This document shows positions 1 to 9,797 of a DNA stretch of 64,000 bases, in pieces. Position numbers and translations under genes: made by a program. The notes beneath the pieces are model-generated. The model was not told where the DNA came from. It did no database searches and saw nothing but the letters and a program-made list of their open reading frames with translations. The stretch is from assembly GCA_000434915.1 (NCBI GenBank), contig FR882075.1, forward strand, positions 1 through 64,000. The letters are read 5' to 3'. The first letter of the stretch is position 1. Each line of letters starts with the position of its first letter. Source of the DNA: Ruminococcus sp. CAG:563 (GTDB lineage Bacteria; Bacillota; Clostridia; Oscillospirales; Acutalibacteraceae).

Positions 1-3000
1 GTAAGCAACATTATCGGTTGTCTTTGTTGCACTTGTACCGCCGTTGGTTGCGTAGTCATAAGTTACCTTATACTTATTTACCTCCCACTGAGACCAAAGC
101 TGAGTGTTGCTTGAAGGCATTTTTGTACTTTCGGTATAAGTTGTACCCGTACCGTTCTTAGCCGTGTTCCATCCTGTGAAGGTATAGCCTGTTCTTTCAA
201 TATCGGCAAGTGAACCTACGCTCTCACCCGGAAGCTTAACCTTATTTATCGGATCGGCCGTTGAAACATCATCTGCTTTGCCGGCAGGGCTTGTAATATC
301 CTGAATATAAATATCACTGAATGTTGCAGATGTATTTGCCGATCTTATACCAAAACGGATAGTCAGGTATTTTGCGTCTGCAGGCATAACGAAATCCTGC
401 TCATCGGAGTTATTTGTTTCACTTGCAGGCTTCGTCTGAAGTGTGCCTGTCTGGTTTGCCGCCAGAGAAATTGTAGGTCTTCTGCGATATGCCGTAGAAT
501 TTCCGGCTACCGGAGTTGATACTCCGTCGTTATTAAAGGCAAATGCCATGAAGTCGACCGAGCCGGCAGTTGCACCCATAGTAACATTCATACGAATTCT
601 GTATGTATGTCCGGGTGTTACCGCTATTTTATAAGCACTTGTACCGTCATACGGTCCGGTGGAAGTATCTAAGCTTGTTGTCTTATTGTACAAATAAACA
701 AGGTTTGAGCCTTTATCTACTTTAATATCGCCTGAACCGAAGCTTGCATTATTTGACCATGTATCAAACACAAATTCATTATCAAACATCAGCTCGGGAG
801 CAACAGTCCACTTTGCATAAAGCCTTAAATTGCTGTTTCCGACAGTTGATGTCGAAGTGTATTTCGTTCCAGTACCGTTGCCGGTTGAGTCCTGGTTATT
901 ATACCAACCGTCAAAAGCGTAACCCGTTCTTGAGATACTTGACATTGTGCCAATCTGCGAGCCCGGGATCAAGCCTAAAACTGCGTGCGGAGTTGCATCG
1001 GTAACATCATCCTTGAATCCGCCCGGAGTTGTGATATCCTGAAGATAGATATCGGAATATGTCAGTGATACTCCTGACGGAACATTTGACGAGCCGCCGT
1101 GGATACCGAATCTGAAAGTCGGATAAGTATATCCTTCCTTTACAGTAAATTCGGCAGAATATGAGGTTTTCACATTTGCTTTAATTGAAGTGCTTGCGTC
1201 AATTTCGCCCGTAACGCTGTAATCCGTTGCGGAAGTGGTTGAGAACATAAACACCGCAACATGAGCAGTTGTATCAGCCGTGCCTATAACGCTGTATGAA
1301 ATGCGATATTTGTGTCCCGGGATAAGAGTTGTTTTGGTATCAATACGGTGACCCAAATATGATGCGCCGCCCTGATCTCCCAAAAATCTCGGTTGTACCT
1401 GAGTTCCGTTTGAGGTGATGGTATATGAATTCGTGGCAAAATCAAATGCAGCCATGCCGCCGTATGTACCTTTTTTTGCTGAAAGAATTCCACTTGCCCA
1501 TGAATCAAAATCAAACTCATTATCAAAAAGAACGTCGGGATTTACAATGTAATAGAATGTATATGAATAATCTACGTTCTTTGCATTGCCGAATGTAAGG
1601 GTTTCGTTCTTTGACTTGGAAACAGGATCGGAACTGTTAACCATACTATTATAATCGGTTGCGGAGAAGGCGTCTCCGTTGGACGATGCTCCGCCTTTTA
1701 TATAACCGACATATTTATAGCCCTCATACTGTTCGGCAGAGAACTCAACCTTATCGTATGCCTTAAATGTCTTGGAGATCGAAGCTGTGCCGTCAGAAGC
1801 TGCCTCGGCAATAGCTGCAACCGTGAAAGTGCCGTTGGAATTTGCAACAAGTCCGACATTTTTCTGTGTTGCGGTGTAGTTGCTTGTGTTTCTCGGAGCG
1901 GTTCCTCTGTTTGCATTGAGAAGAACGTCAACAGCGTCTTTAAGTGTCTTTGCAAGACCGCTGCCCGCTACATTGCCCTCAGGGAAAACGCCGTAGCCAA
2001 CTTTTGAATCAAAATCGGCTGTTCTACCGTCAACCTTTACCAAAGCATCTTGTGCGGCAGCAAGCTTTGTTTTATAAGTTAACCATTCGGAGGAGGATGT
2101 ATTAAAGTAATCCTCCTGCAGTGCGTAGCTATACTTATTAGCATATTCAATAGCCTTACGGATACCCGTCTTGTCAGTACGTACAACGTCAAGGTGAAGG
2201 AAAAGAGCATTCTGTGCTCTACGTCCGCCACGCCATGCGTCCGTCAATGCACCGATTTGCAAATTATCTGTGCCATCTGCCTTTGTTAAATCGTCCAAAC
2301 CGGGAATGATATCATCTTCATATTTCATGCCCTCTCCGCTTGTTCCGTTCTTATCTTCATTCCACAAATACTTTTTAGGCGTTCTGTTCCATTCGGCGTT
2401 TTCATCTTTCTTTCCATTTCCGTTAACAGATATTCCCGTGTAATCCGCCACAAAATAGTTAGGTCCTGATGAATCCTCTACGTCTGTGATACCAAAACCA
2501 AATGTAAGATTAGGTACCTGTGAAAGATTGCTAAATCGGCTTACATCAACATAAATCGTTCCTGTACCGGCATGAGATACATATGTATGGCTGCTTGTTG
2601 TGTTATCTCCATAATATGATGAACCTTTAGCATAGTCACTGCTTGATTCATCAACCCATACTCCGTCAGGTGCAACATGTTGACCGTTAACGGGCTCTTT
2701 TATTTTGCCGAGAAGAGGTATAAGATTTTCCGCACTCGGATATCTGTTTGTACCGGACATCGGCGTAATATCGTGAACACCGCTTATATATGCAAAGCTG
2801 TCACAAAAGTTAGCACTCTGTAATCTCGGCTTTGTTCTCTGTTTTGCCGCCGCAACAAACGGGCTGAGATAAGGACTGTACACGCGAGTTTGAGCCGTAA
2901 CAGTCTTTTCAATGTTATCCTCAACATACGTTGCTGTCCATGTAATATATGTTGAAGCTGCCGAAGAAACCGAACCGCCGGAAATGTTTGCTGTCGTAAC

Positions 3001-4935
3001 GGCAGACTGCGATGTGTTCACATATGAGTTAAAGGAAGTTACATTTCCTCCGCTCAAGGAAACACTTGACGCACCGCTTTGGGTAATCTTAACCTTGCTT
3101 GCGTTTTTATAATAGAAATATATATTACCTGTTGCATCGTTTCTTAATTTGTTCAACGTTGCTGTGCATACGCCGTCACTCACGGTAACAGAAGACATAT
3201 CCGAATAATACTGAAATGTCGTTTTGCCCGGTGTAAGATAAATTACCTCGGGAACATAGAAATAAACATAATTATCCGTAGTTGTGGTCGAATTGACAAT
3301 AGAGGTTTCTATCGCCTTAACGGAACCCGAAGCCGTTCCGCTCAGAGATGTAGTCTTCTTAGAATAAAGCTGCGGATTGCAAAGAGTTTCCGCTACCGAC
3401 TTAAGCTCCGTATAATATGCCGAATAGCCGCTTGAATATGTTTTGTAGTCAATATGGGAGTGAGCCGCATCGTTATATACTGTACGGAATTCCTGCTTAT
3501 TGACAGTCTCTGTATAAAGACCGTTATAGTGGTGAACACCGATACTCTCGGTATATCCCAAGAAGTGCTTATATCCGTTGAAGAACCACGTATCAAATGT
3601 AACGAGTCCGTCTATAATCGAACCGTTAAACTTGTAAAGACCCCTTGCAACAGAATAGCTGTCGTGATCTTTGTAGTTAGAAGTATCAACATCGCAATAA
3701 ATCGTTCCGTCATATGCAATGCTTGTTGAACTGCCCTTGTTATATCTCTTAACGCTCTTGATAGAGTTAAGCTTGTTACCGTTACCGTCCTGGTCATGAT
3801 AGAACTGTGCATAACCTGCACTGAGGTAAGGAATCTGATTATAGTTTGTATATCTGGAGGTATCAACGACAATGTAAGCCATACCGAGGGTAATTCCCGA
3901 TCCGATCACGCCGTCGCCCGTGTTGGTAATAGATACATTACCTGTAACCGTACCGGAATAGCTTGATGGAACAGAGATACTTGTCGTATCATAATAAAGC
4001 TCATTTTGACCTCTTGTCGGCCTGTTATAAACGAAAGTATTATAAGGAGTCTGGGAAGACGAGAAGTTGTTTTCGTTCAATGCCTGTCCGTCGCCGCACG
4101 GAATGGTATAGTTATTCTCATTCTGAGCACGTCCGACAAACGATACAAGCGGAGCTGCCATAAGCGTATTTGCCGTTGTACCGAGGAACTGAGACTTTCT
4201 GTTACCGCCCGAATACTTCATCGCACCCGTGATGAAAGACCATGAATGGTTCTCGGTCGGGTTACTACCCGAAGCAATATATCTCTGAGAGGTCGAAGTA
4301 CCTGCCTGATCAAGAAGCGGAACATAAACGCCCGTATACATAAAGGCAAAATGGTATGCTCCGTCAACCTTGTAACGGAAAACCCACTGAATGTAATATG
4401 TAGTTCCAGTTGCCGCACCTGCAAGCGAACACTGGCTCGCATTAAGCGTAACAGAAATCGCTCCGCTTGCACTGCTTGCAATCGAGCTGAACGAGGTTGA
4501 AGTTGTCGCATTATAAGCAACCTTATTCTGCGTAACAGTAACATTGTTAATTTTAAGCGTTCCCGAAAAATCAACATCGTTTTCGCCGTTCTTGTAATAG
4601 ACTCTGTTGACGCCGATGGCAATCTCTGTTGCGCCCTTGTAGTCAAATTCAAGTCTCGATGTTGCGTCATTCGTGCTTATCGCCTTGCCGGTCACAGGAT
4701 CATAGTTGCTGAAATACTGAAACGCACTGCTGCCGGGCTTGAGATAAGCAATCTCGGGCGCATACATAAACTGGCTCGAGAGTGAACCCTTCATCTTGTT
4801 GTTTTCTGTTACGGTGACCATCGCATTCGATATCACGGAACCGATATCGAAGAAGCAGAAGGTCGTCAGAAGCATAGTAAGACACAGGATTATGCTCAAT
4901 GTGCTCCTTCCGAATCTGGTGAGTTTTTTCATCAT
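1..4935 (-). CDS. Giant secreted repeat protein, C-terminus beyond the window
   Basis: Open for 1645 codons from the start to the left edge, so the protein is incomplete. The start is ATG at 4935 (a second ATG follows at 4932), with an AGGGAGGT ribosome site six bases upstream. Residues 1 to about 38 form a signal peptide (KK, then a long hydrophobic run). Two copies of an unrecognised module follow, each opening with a PE-x-x-YL-x-P motif (near residues 58 and 560) and ending with an SR(Y/F)-x-N-x-x-Q-x-P motif (near 358 and 798). From about residue 1080 there are roughly 245-residue tandem units, each a jelly-roll-like domain (DNEF-x-FD-x-W opening, SDIY-x-QDIT near its end) followed by an InlB/Flg_new type repeat (GYTFTGW, GYAFDGW). 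This layout is typical of exported adhesins or surface-layer-associated proteins. No enzyme motif was recognised. The protein is related to the one encoded at 21616-25446. Confidence 0.85.
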   Translation of the reverse strand, partial: MMKKLTRFGRSTLSIILCLTMLLTTFCFFDIGSVISNAMVTVTENNKMKGSLSSQFMYAPEIAYLKPGSSAFQYFSNYDPVTGKAISTNDATSRLEFDYKGATEIAIGVNRVYYKNGENDVDFSGTLKINNVTVTQNKVAYNATTSTSFSSIASSASGAISVTLNASQCSLAGAATGTTYYIQWVFRYKVDGAYHFAFMYTGVYVPLLDQAGTSTSQRYIASGSNPTENHSWSFITGAMKYSGGNRKSQFLGTTANTLMAAPLVSFVGRAQNENNYTIPCGDGQALNENNFSSSQTPYNTFVYNRPTRGQNELYYDTTSISVPSSYSGTVTGNVSITNTGDGVIGSGITLGMAYIVVDTSRYTNYNQIPYLSAGYAQFYHDQDGNGNKLNSIKSVKRYNKGSSTSIAYDGTIYCDVDTSNYKDHDSYSVARGLYKFNGSIIDGLVTFDTWFFNGYKHFLGYTESIGVHHYNGLYTETVNKQEFRTVYNDAAHSHIDYKTYSSGYSAYYTELKSVAETLCNPQLYSKKTTSLSGTASGSVKAIETSIVNSTTTTDNYVYFYVPEVIYLTPGKTTFQYYSDMSSVTVSDGVCTATLNKLRNDATGNIYFYYKNASKVKITQSGASSVSLSGGNVTSFNSYVNTSQSAVTTANISGGSVSSAASTYITWTATYVEDNIEKTVTAQTRVYSPYLSPFVAAAKQRTKPRLQSANFCDSFAYISGVHDITPMSGTNRYPSAENLIPLLGKIKEPVNGQHVAPDGVWVDESSSDYAKGSSYYGDNTTSSHTYVSHAGTGTIYVDVSRFSNLSQVPNLTFGFGITDVEDSSGPNYFVADYTGISVNGNGKKDENAEWNRTPKKYLWNEDKNGTSGEGMKYEDDIIPGLDDLTKADGTDNLQIGALTDAWRGGRRAQNALFLHLDVVRTDKTGIRKAIEYANKYSYALQEDYFNTSSSEWLTYKTKLAAAQDALVKVDGRTADFDSKVGYGVFPEGNVAGSGLAKTLKDAVDVLLNANRGTAPRNTSNYTATQKNVGLVANSNGTFTVAAIAEAASDGTASISKTFKAYDKVEFSAEQYEGYKYVGYIKGGASSNGDAFSATDYNSMVNSSDPVSKSKNETLTFGNAKNVDYSYTFYYIVNPDVLFDNEFDFDSWASGILSAKKGTYGGMAAFDFATNSYTITSNGTQVQPRFLGDQGGASYLGHRIDTKTTLIPGHKYRISYSVIGTADTTAHVAVFMFSTTSATDYSVTGEIDASTSIKANVKTSYSAEFTVKEGYTYPTFRFGIHGGSSNVPSGVSLTYSDIYLQDITTPGGFKDDVTDATPHAVLGLIPGSQIGTMSSISRTGYAFDGWYNNQDSTGNGTGTKYTSTSTVGNSNLRLYAKWTVAPELMFDNEFVFDTWSNNASFGSGDIKVDKGSNLVYLYNKTTSLDTSTGPYDGTSAYKIAVTPGHTYRIRMNVTMGATAGSVDFMAFAFNNDGVSTPVAGNSTAYRRRPTISLAANQTGTLQTKPASETNNSDEQDFVMPADAKYLTIRFGIRSANTSATFSDIYIQDITSPAGKADDVSTADPINKVKLPGESVGSLADIERTGYTFTGWNTAKNGTGTTYTESTKMPSSNTQLWSQWEVNKYKVTYDYATNGGTSATKTTDNVAY

Positions 4936-5041
4936 TCTATTACCTCCCATACTGCGGCAAACTTGTTAAAATGCAACATTTTTCAAGGTCTAATTTTGTT
5001 GAAACCGTCACAAAAAGTATACTTTGCCACCTTTGCCGAAA

Positions 5042-5071
5042 ATTTTAGCATACATAAATATAGCGTTTCAA
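5042..5071 (-). promoter_or_regulatory. Candidate promoter of the giant surface protein
   Basis: On the minus strand TTGAAA and TAAAAT are separated by 18 bases, about 105 bases upstream of the start at 4935. The gap 4936-5291 is AT-rich. Apart from this site and the terminator at 5243-5277 I see no gene in it. Confidence 0.45.
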
Positions 5072-5242
5072 CAAGATTCATTATCTTACATTTATTTTCA
5101 ATTAATTGTATATAATTTTTCTTCTTTATGCCAATATTTTGCTGTATAAATTTGCATAAAAACAATATTTTTGCATTATTTTAATTTTAATAAAGAATAA
5201 CCATATATCGGTAGTTCTATTTTGGGTTATTTATTCAGAATA

Positions 5243-5277
5243 AACAAAAAAATTCCCCGGAAATCAATTCCGAGGAA
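5243..5277 (-). terminator. Intrinsic terminator of the wall-polymer operon
   Basis: Downstream of the stop codon at 5292 the minus strand has a 10-bp stem, TTCCTCGGAA against TTCCGGGGAA with one G-U pair, followed by seven T residues. Confidence 0.8.
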
Positions 5278-5291
5278 ATATTTCAAAATAT

Positions 5292-6425
5292 TTACTTGTT
5301 GTAGATAATCCTGTCGACTATCCTTTCGGCCGCCTTTCCGTCCGGCGTACCGAAATTTGCAAAGTTGAAATCATATCTTCTCATACGGTATGTTTCGGAA
5401 ACCGTGCTGTTTATAAGATTGAGAAGTGTTTGAAAATCCTTTGCAACCGGGCCGGGAACGTAACTTTCATAATCAAAGTAGAAAGCCCTGTCCCTCTCGA
5501 ACCTGTCGAGGTCAAAAGCATAGAAATAAACCGGTTTGTCCTGAATCGCAAAGTCCATACAAATCGACGAGTAATCCGTAATGAGAAAATCGCAAAGCAT
5601 CATCAGCTCAAGCGTGTTTTCGTAATCGCACATATCAACCGCACCGTCAATCTCAACGCTTGCATGAACCTGTGGATGCAGACGAACAAGAAGCTCATAT
5701 TCATCGCCGAACCGCTCATTAAAAGCCTCGATATCGAAATTTGCAAGGATTCGGCTGTCATCGGCCGGGTTATCCCTAAAGGTCGGTGCATAAAGCGCAA
5801 GCTTCTTACCCTTACATCCGGGATATTTTTTGTCAAAATCAGCTCTCAGGTGTTCACGGTTGAACTCCTTAAAGAAGAAATCCGACCTTGCCGAACCGAG
5901 CGGTAAAACCTTGTATTCCGAAACACCGAAAGCTCCTGCATAAATAGGCACAACATCCTCCGACGAGCACACTACGTAAGTCAGCTTGGAGTTACCGGCC
6001 TTTTCAAGTGCTCTTACCTCCTCCGGCTGTTCAATATCAAGTCCGAATTTTTTGAAAGCTCCCTCGGCATGCCAAAGCTGAGTTACAACAGCCTTTTCAC
6101 TGAAATGAAGCTTTCCCATCGGCATAAAGTTGTCGTTGAGGAAAACATATTTAGCCGTCGCAAGGTGATATGCCTTGCAAGTGAAAAATCCGAATGCTCT
6201 TTTTAGGCTCTTGAGGATATTTGACCTGTCAAGCTTCAAATCCCTGCCGGAGATCGGAACGATTCTGAATTCGTCACGGCGTATTGCTTCCTCCATAACT
6301 GCGCCGAGACTGTCGTTAAAATTCTCGTTGTGAGGAGAAAGGAAAACAATTTTATTCTTTTTTACCGGGAATATGCGAAAGAAATTAAACATCATCGCAT
6401 AAATAAAGTAAAACACTTTTTTCAT
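5292..6425 (-). CDS. CDP-glycerol glycerophosphotransferase family protein (TagB/TagF-like)
   Basis: 377 residues. Family signatures are clear: TQLWHAEGAFKKFG near residue 115, a YAPTFRDN segment near 210 and ITDYSSICMDFA near 285. Members transfer glycerol-phosphate (or ribitol-phosphate) from a CDP-activated donor onto a lipid-linked wall polymer at the inner face of the membrane. At this length it contains only the catalytic Glyphos_transf domain, like TagB, without the long N-terminal extension of TagF. It is the last gene of an operon with an ABC exporter and two glycosyltransferases, which supports a role in teichoic-acid-like polymer synthesis. ATG is preceded by GGAGAG. Which polyol and which step are involved cannot be told from sequence. 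Confidence 0.85.
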   Translation of the reverse strand: MKKVFYFIYAMMFNFFRIFPVKKNKIVFLSPHNENFNDSLGAVMEEAIRRDEFRIVPISGRDLKLDRSNILKSLKRAFGFFTCKAYHLATAKYVFLNDNFMPMGKLHFSEKAVVTQLWHAEGAFKKFGLDIEQPEEVRALEKAGNSKLTYVVCSSEDVVPIYAGAFGVSEYKVLPLGSARSDFFFKEFNREHLRADFDKKYPGCKGKKLALYAPTFRDNPADDSRILANFDIEAFNERFGDEYELLVRLHPQVHASVEIDGAVDMCDYENTLELMMLCDFLITDYSSICMDFAIQDKPVYFYAFDLDRFERDRAFYFDYESYVPGPVAKDFQTLLNLINSTVSETYRMRRYDFNFANFGTPDGKAAERIVDRIIYNK

Positions 6426-6458
6426 ATGACTCTCCGTATTTTCCCTATCCCCGAAAAA

Positions 6459-7202
6459 TCATTTTTTATTGACCATCGTGTCATAAATATCGCAGACCTC
6501 GTTAACCTCTCCCGAGGCAATGATCTGACCCTTTTGAAGAATAATGGCTTTGTCGCAAAGTCTTCTGACCTGGTCTGTATTATGTGAAACGAAAAGAACA
6601 GTAACGCCCTTATCAAACATGCTCTTGACTTTATTTTCACTCTTCTGACGGAATTTTGCGTCGCCGACAGAGAGAACCTCGTCAAGAATAAGAACCTCGG
6701 GCTCAACAGCGGTTGCAATCGCAAAACCGAGTCTCGCTCTCATACCGGAGGAATAGTTCTTCACGGGAACATCAATGAAATCCTTAAGCTCAGAGAATTC
6801 AACTATCTCGTCATACTTGCTTTCGATATATTTTCTTGAATATCCCATTGTTGCACCGTAAAGGAAGATGTTTTCCTTGCCGGAATAGTTGCTGTCAAAG
6901 CCTGCACCAAGCTCCAAAAGCGGCGCAATAACACCATGAACCGTAACAGTACCCTTTGTTGGCTTTAAAACTCCGGCAACTGTTTTGAGAAGCGTACTTT
7001 TGCCTGCTCCGTTAAATCCGAGAATTCCGAGTCTTTCGCCCTTTTCAACAGAAAAAGAAATGTCTCTCAGTGCCCAAAATTCCGTAAACATAAGCTGATG
7101 CTTGACAAGCTTCAAAAAATATTCCTTTAAATTGTCAACCTTTTCTTTATTCATATTGAAAAGAATGCTGACATTTTTAACTTCAATAGCCGGCTTACCC
7201 AT
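6459..7202 (-). CDS. tagH: ABC transporter ATP-binding protein, wall polysaccharide/teichoic acid export
   Basis: 247 residues from ATG 7202, which has an AGAGGTGG ribosome site ten bases upstream. The frame stays open to a TTG at 7223, which lacks a well-placed site. Walker A is GFNGAGKST, the signature is YSSGMRARLGFA and Walker B is EVLILDEVLSVGD. The short form, with an EFWALRDISF strand before Walker A and no long C-terminal carbohydrate-binding domain, matches the TagH/RfbE export class. It should pair with the permease encoded immediately upstream (gap 17 bases) to flip the lipid-linked polymer across the membrane. Confidence 0.88.
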   Translation of the reverse strand: MGKPAIEVKNVSILFNMNKEKVDNLKEYFLKLVKHQLMFTEFWALRDISFSVEKGERLGILGFNGAGKSTLLKTVAGVLKPTKGTVTVHGVIAPLLELGAGFDSNYSGKENIFLYGATMGYSRKYIESKYDEIVEFSELKDFIDVPVKNYSSGMRARLGFAIATAVEPEVLILDEVLSVGDAKFRQKSENKVKSMFDKGVTVLFVSHNTDQVRRLCDKAIILQKGQIIASGEVNEVCDIYDTMVNKK

Positions 7203-7219
7203 ATAAAATTTGCCACCTC

Positions 7220-8080
7220 TCAAATATAAAGGATAAATCTATCCTGATGCTTGTAGAAAACGATAAGTCCGACAACAAGCGTAACGATTGAAATTGCCAA
7301 AGCATAGAAGAAATGATGCCAATTCCAAATTGAGCAATAAAGAACGCAGGATCGGAACATTTCAAGGATACTGTACAGCGGATTAAGCATCAAGATTTTC
7401 ATTACAAGAGTATTTACGCCGCTCCTGTGAAGTGTCTTAAGGCTGTACATGATAGGAGTAACATAGAAAAGCATAAGCGTAATAACACTGTAAATATACT
7501 CAATATCCTTGAAATAAACATTGAGAACCGAAAGAATAAGACCTACGCCGGTGCTGAAAATGCAAAGGAAAATAATCGGTACAAAGGAAAGAAGAATGTA
7601 CCAGGAAAGATGCAGATCCGGGTATGCATGCGTATATTGATTCTTGATAAGGAAATATCCCATAACAATAACCAACACAAGCAGCGAAATAAGAAACGTT
7701 ACAAACGTTGAAAAAACATTTGAAATCGGATAGATATATTTCGGCACATAAACCTTTTTGAGCACCGAGGCACTGTTTCTGATAGACCTCATCGCACGGT
7801 TTGTGGACTGAGTATAAAATTCATACAAAAGACGGCCCGTAAGAAGATAAACGGGATAGCAAACTATACCGTCACTTGCCTTGCCGAAAACCTTTGTAAA
7901 TATAAACACGAGAACAAGCATCGTGAGGAACGGCTGAAGCATCGTCCAGAAAATTCCGAGAAATGAATTTCTGTATTGAAGCTTAACGTTTTTACGAACA
8001 ATCTCCTGCATCAGGTATCTGTATTTGTATGCGTTTTTTGCATACTGTTTAAATGGAATTTTCTTTGATTTTTCTTCCAT
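7220..8080 (-). CDS. tagG: ABC transporter permease, wall polysaccharide/teichoic acid export
   Basis: 286 residues, the usual length of ABC-2 type polysaccharide permeases. The N-terminus holds the conserved RNVKLQYRNSFLGIFWTMLQ region just before the first membrane helix, as in TagG and RfbD. About six hydrophobic segments follow. The start has GAGGTGAT seven bases upstream. It is adjacent to the ATP-binding subunit and downstream of two glycosyltransferases, so the substrate is most likely the polymer built by this operon. Confidence 0.88.
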   Translation of the reverse strand: MEEKSKKIPFKQYAKNAYKYRYLMQEIVRKNVKLQYRNSFLGIFWTMLQPFLTMLVLVFIFTKVFGKASDGIVCYPVYLLTGRLLYEFYTQSTNRAMRSIRNSASVLKKVYVPKYIYPISNVFSTFVTFLISLLVLVIVMGYFLIKNQYTHAYPDLHLSWYILLSFVPIIFLCIFSTGVGLILSVLNVYFKDIEYIYSVITLMLFYVTPIMYSLKTLHRSGVNTLVMKILMLNPLYSILEMFRSCVLYCSIWNWHHFFYALAISIVTLVVGLIVFYKHQDRFILYI

Positions 8081-8089
8081 TGTATCACC

Positions 8090-8851
8090 TCATATCGTTT
8101 TCCACTTGCAAAAATATCTGAACATTGAATCAATGTGTACGCACATCAGCTTAAGATTTCTTTTACTCTCTCTGCCCCAAACGTGGTTAACAATCGCATG
8201 CGGATAATATACGCACTTCGAAACCTCGTTAACCCGTCTTGCAAGATCGGCGTCCTCAAAATACATAAAATATCCCTCGTCAAAACCACCGATTTTTTTG
8301 AGCAAATCGGTTCTCAGCAGCATAAAACAACCCGTAGCGTTTTCAATCCGAACCGGCTTTGAAAGGTCGCAGTCAAGCATTGCGTACTCTCTGAGCAGCT
8401 TGCTCGGCTCATCGCCCCTCAGCCTGCTGGCAACCAAATATTTGAGCTGCGGATTCCGCTTACCGAGAATCTGATCTCTTCCGTCCGGGAAACAAATCCT
8501 CGGCGAAAGAAGGCCGATATCGGTATTTTCCTCCATATAGTCAACCATTTTTTTGATTGCATTTTCCTTGAGAACTATATCCGGATTTATAATCGCATGA
8601 TAGCTCGAATCAATCGAATTAATAACTATGTTGTGACCTGCGCCGAAGCCGACATTTTTTTCGCTTCTGATAACCGAAACCTGAGAAAAATTCTTCTCAA
8701 TATATTCCGGAGTACCGTCCTGTGAACCGTTGTCAACAACATAAAGCTTAAAGTCAACGTTCTGCGTTTCGTCGAACAGGGTTTCAAGCGTTTTGGCTAT
8801 GGTGGAAATATTGTTGTAAGTAACAATACTTCCCGTAACCATATTGTACAT
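8090..8851 (-). CDS. Glycosyltransferase family 2 (rhamnosyltransferase-like)
   Basis: 253 residues with a GT-A fold. GSIVTYNN opens the nucleotide-binding half, DNGSQDGTPEYI follows, and a DxD-like INPDIVL motif lies near residue 98. A FDEGYFMYFEDADLARR acceptor-side segment lies near residue 200. The FEDADL motif and size match WbbL-type rhamnosyltransferases. Methionine 4 is an alternative start, and the ribosome site is weak (AGG) in either case. It probably adds a sugar to the undecaprenyl-linked glycopolymer. Sugar identity is not deducible here. Confidence 0.82.
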   Translation of the reverse strand: MYNMVTGSIVTYNNISTIAKTLETLFDETQNVDFKLYVVDNGSQDGTPEYIEKNFSQVSVIRSEKNVGFGAGHNIVINSIDSSYHAIINPDIVLKENAIKKMVDYMEENTDIGLLSPRICFPDGRDQILGKRNPQLKYLVASRLRGDEPSKLLREYAMLDCDLSKPVRIENATGCFMLLRTDLLKKIGGFDEGYFMYFEDADLARRVNEVSKCVYYPHAIVNHVWGRESKRNLKLMCVHIDSMFRYFCKWKTI

Positions 8852-8881
8852 ATACTAACCTACTTTCCGTTTAAATCAACT

Positions 8882-9568
8882 TCAGCGTCCGATGACGGAT
8901 AAAACAATATCCGCTCTCCATTTCAGCTTTGTAGCAAAATCGCTGCCGTTACCCGTAACATTTTCGCCGTGGCGACGATATAAAATCAAAGGCTCATCAA
9001 TTAAACTGACCTTGCCGTGTTTTTCAGCCATAAGGCCGATCCATTGATCGTGCATGGGAATATTCGCAGGAAACGGCAAAATATATTTATTCAAATCCGA
9101 ACGAAAGGCCATGCAGCAGCCCTGATATGAATTCTTGATTATATTTCTTAAAAAGCCTTTTTCGGTTTTATTTATTTCAAAGGCAGTCTCCCCTGTTTCA
9201 TGAAGCTCGGCGTCCGTTATCTTTGCATTATGAAGAACGAGATCTGCTCCGTTTTCAAGCTCACTCATAACGGTGCTTATTTTTCCGTCAAGCCAAACGT
9301 CATCCTGATCGGCAAGGAAAATATAATCGCCCCGTGCCTTTGAAATCGCATATTCAAAATTTTTGATAACTCCCTTTTGAGGTCCCTCAATATAAACAAT
9401 ACGCTCGTCGTTTTCTATCAAATCCGAAACAGCATCTCTCGTTTTGCCCAACGGATAATCATCGGAAATTATCAGCTCATCATTTTCGCCTAATTGAGAA
9501 ATAATCGACTCAATCTGAGCGGCAATATATTTTTCGCCCTTATATGCGGCAAGAACAACGGATACCAT
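8882..9568 (-). CDS. Glycosyltransferase family 2 (RgpB/alpha-rhamnosyltransferase-like)
   Basis: 228 residues. The opening VSVVLAAYKGEKYIAAQIES and the LADQDDVWLDGKI motif near residue 85 are characteristic of the rhamnan/CPS glycosyltransferase family that includes RgpB. The usual SDDxSTD segment reads SDDYPLGKT, a mild divergence. ATG has GAGG eight bases upstream. It is first in the operon, behind the promoter at 9656-9683, followed by a second GT2, the ABC exporter and a glycerophosphotransferase. Confidence 0.82.
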   Translation of the reverse strand: MVSVVLAAYKGEKYIAAQIESIISQLGENDELIISDDYPLGKTRDAVSDLIENDERIVYIEGPQKGVIKNFEYAISKARGDYIFLADQDDVWLDGKISTVMSELENGADLVLHNAKITDAELHETGETAFEINKTEKGFLRNIIKNSYQGCCMAFRSDLNKYILPFPANIPMHDQWIGLMAEKHGKVSLIDEPLILYRRHGENVTGNGSDFATKLKWRADIVLSVIGR

Positions 9569-9655
9569 CGTAAAAACCTCTTATCTATTGTTTGAGAATT
9601 ACGGACAAATAAACCTGTTGAGGTACATTATTCCACTCCGCAAATAGACTATTGT

Positions 9656-9683
9656 ATTATACTACAAAACAGCAAATTGTCAA
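9656..9683 (-). promoter_or_regulatory. Sigma-A type promoter of the wall-polymer operon
   Basis: Minus strand TTGACA, 16-base spacer, TATAAT, about 90 bases upstream of the first glycosyltransferase. Confidence 0.75.
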
Positions 9684-9758
9684 TATAATTATATCTTTAG
9701 GTATCAAAAATCGGCCTTATACACAAAAATATGTAATCTGTTTTTATATCTTTTGCGG

Positions 9759-9790
9759 TAAAAAATAAGACCCGGCAAAGCAGGTCTTAC
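9759..9790 (-). terminator. Intrinsic terminator of the MFS transporter gene
   Basis: Minus strand stem TAAGACC / GGTCTTA with a T-rich tail, starting eight bases after the stop codon at 9798. Confidence 0.75.
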
Positions 9791-9797
9791 TTTCACA

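Noticed and set aside
443..4885. Many short open frames on both strands across 1-4935
   Set aside because: All lie inside one uninterrupted minus-strand frame of 1645 codons that lacks its stop only because it leaves the window. Both ends and the middle translate to secreted-protein repeats.
4983..5165. 60-codon minus-strand open frame upstream of the surface protein
   Set aside because: Very AT-rich, overlaps the candidate promoter, no ribosome site.
5430..5906. 158-codon plus-strand open frame
   Set aside because: Antisense to the glycerophosphotransferase, whose family motifs are intact. No ribosome site.
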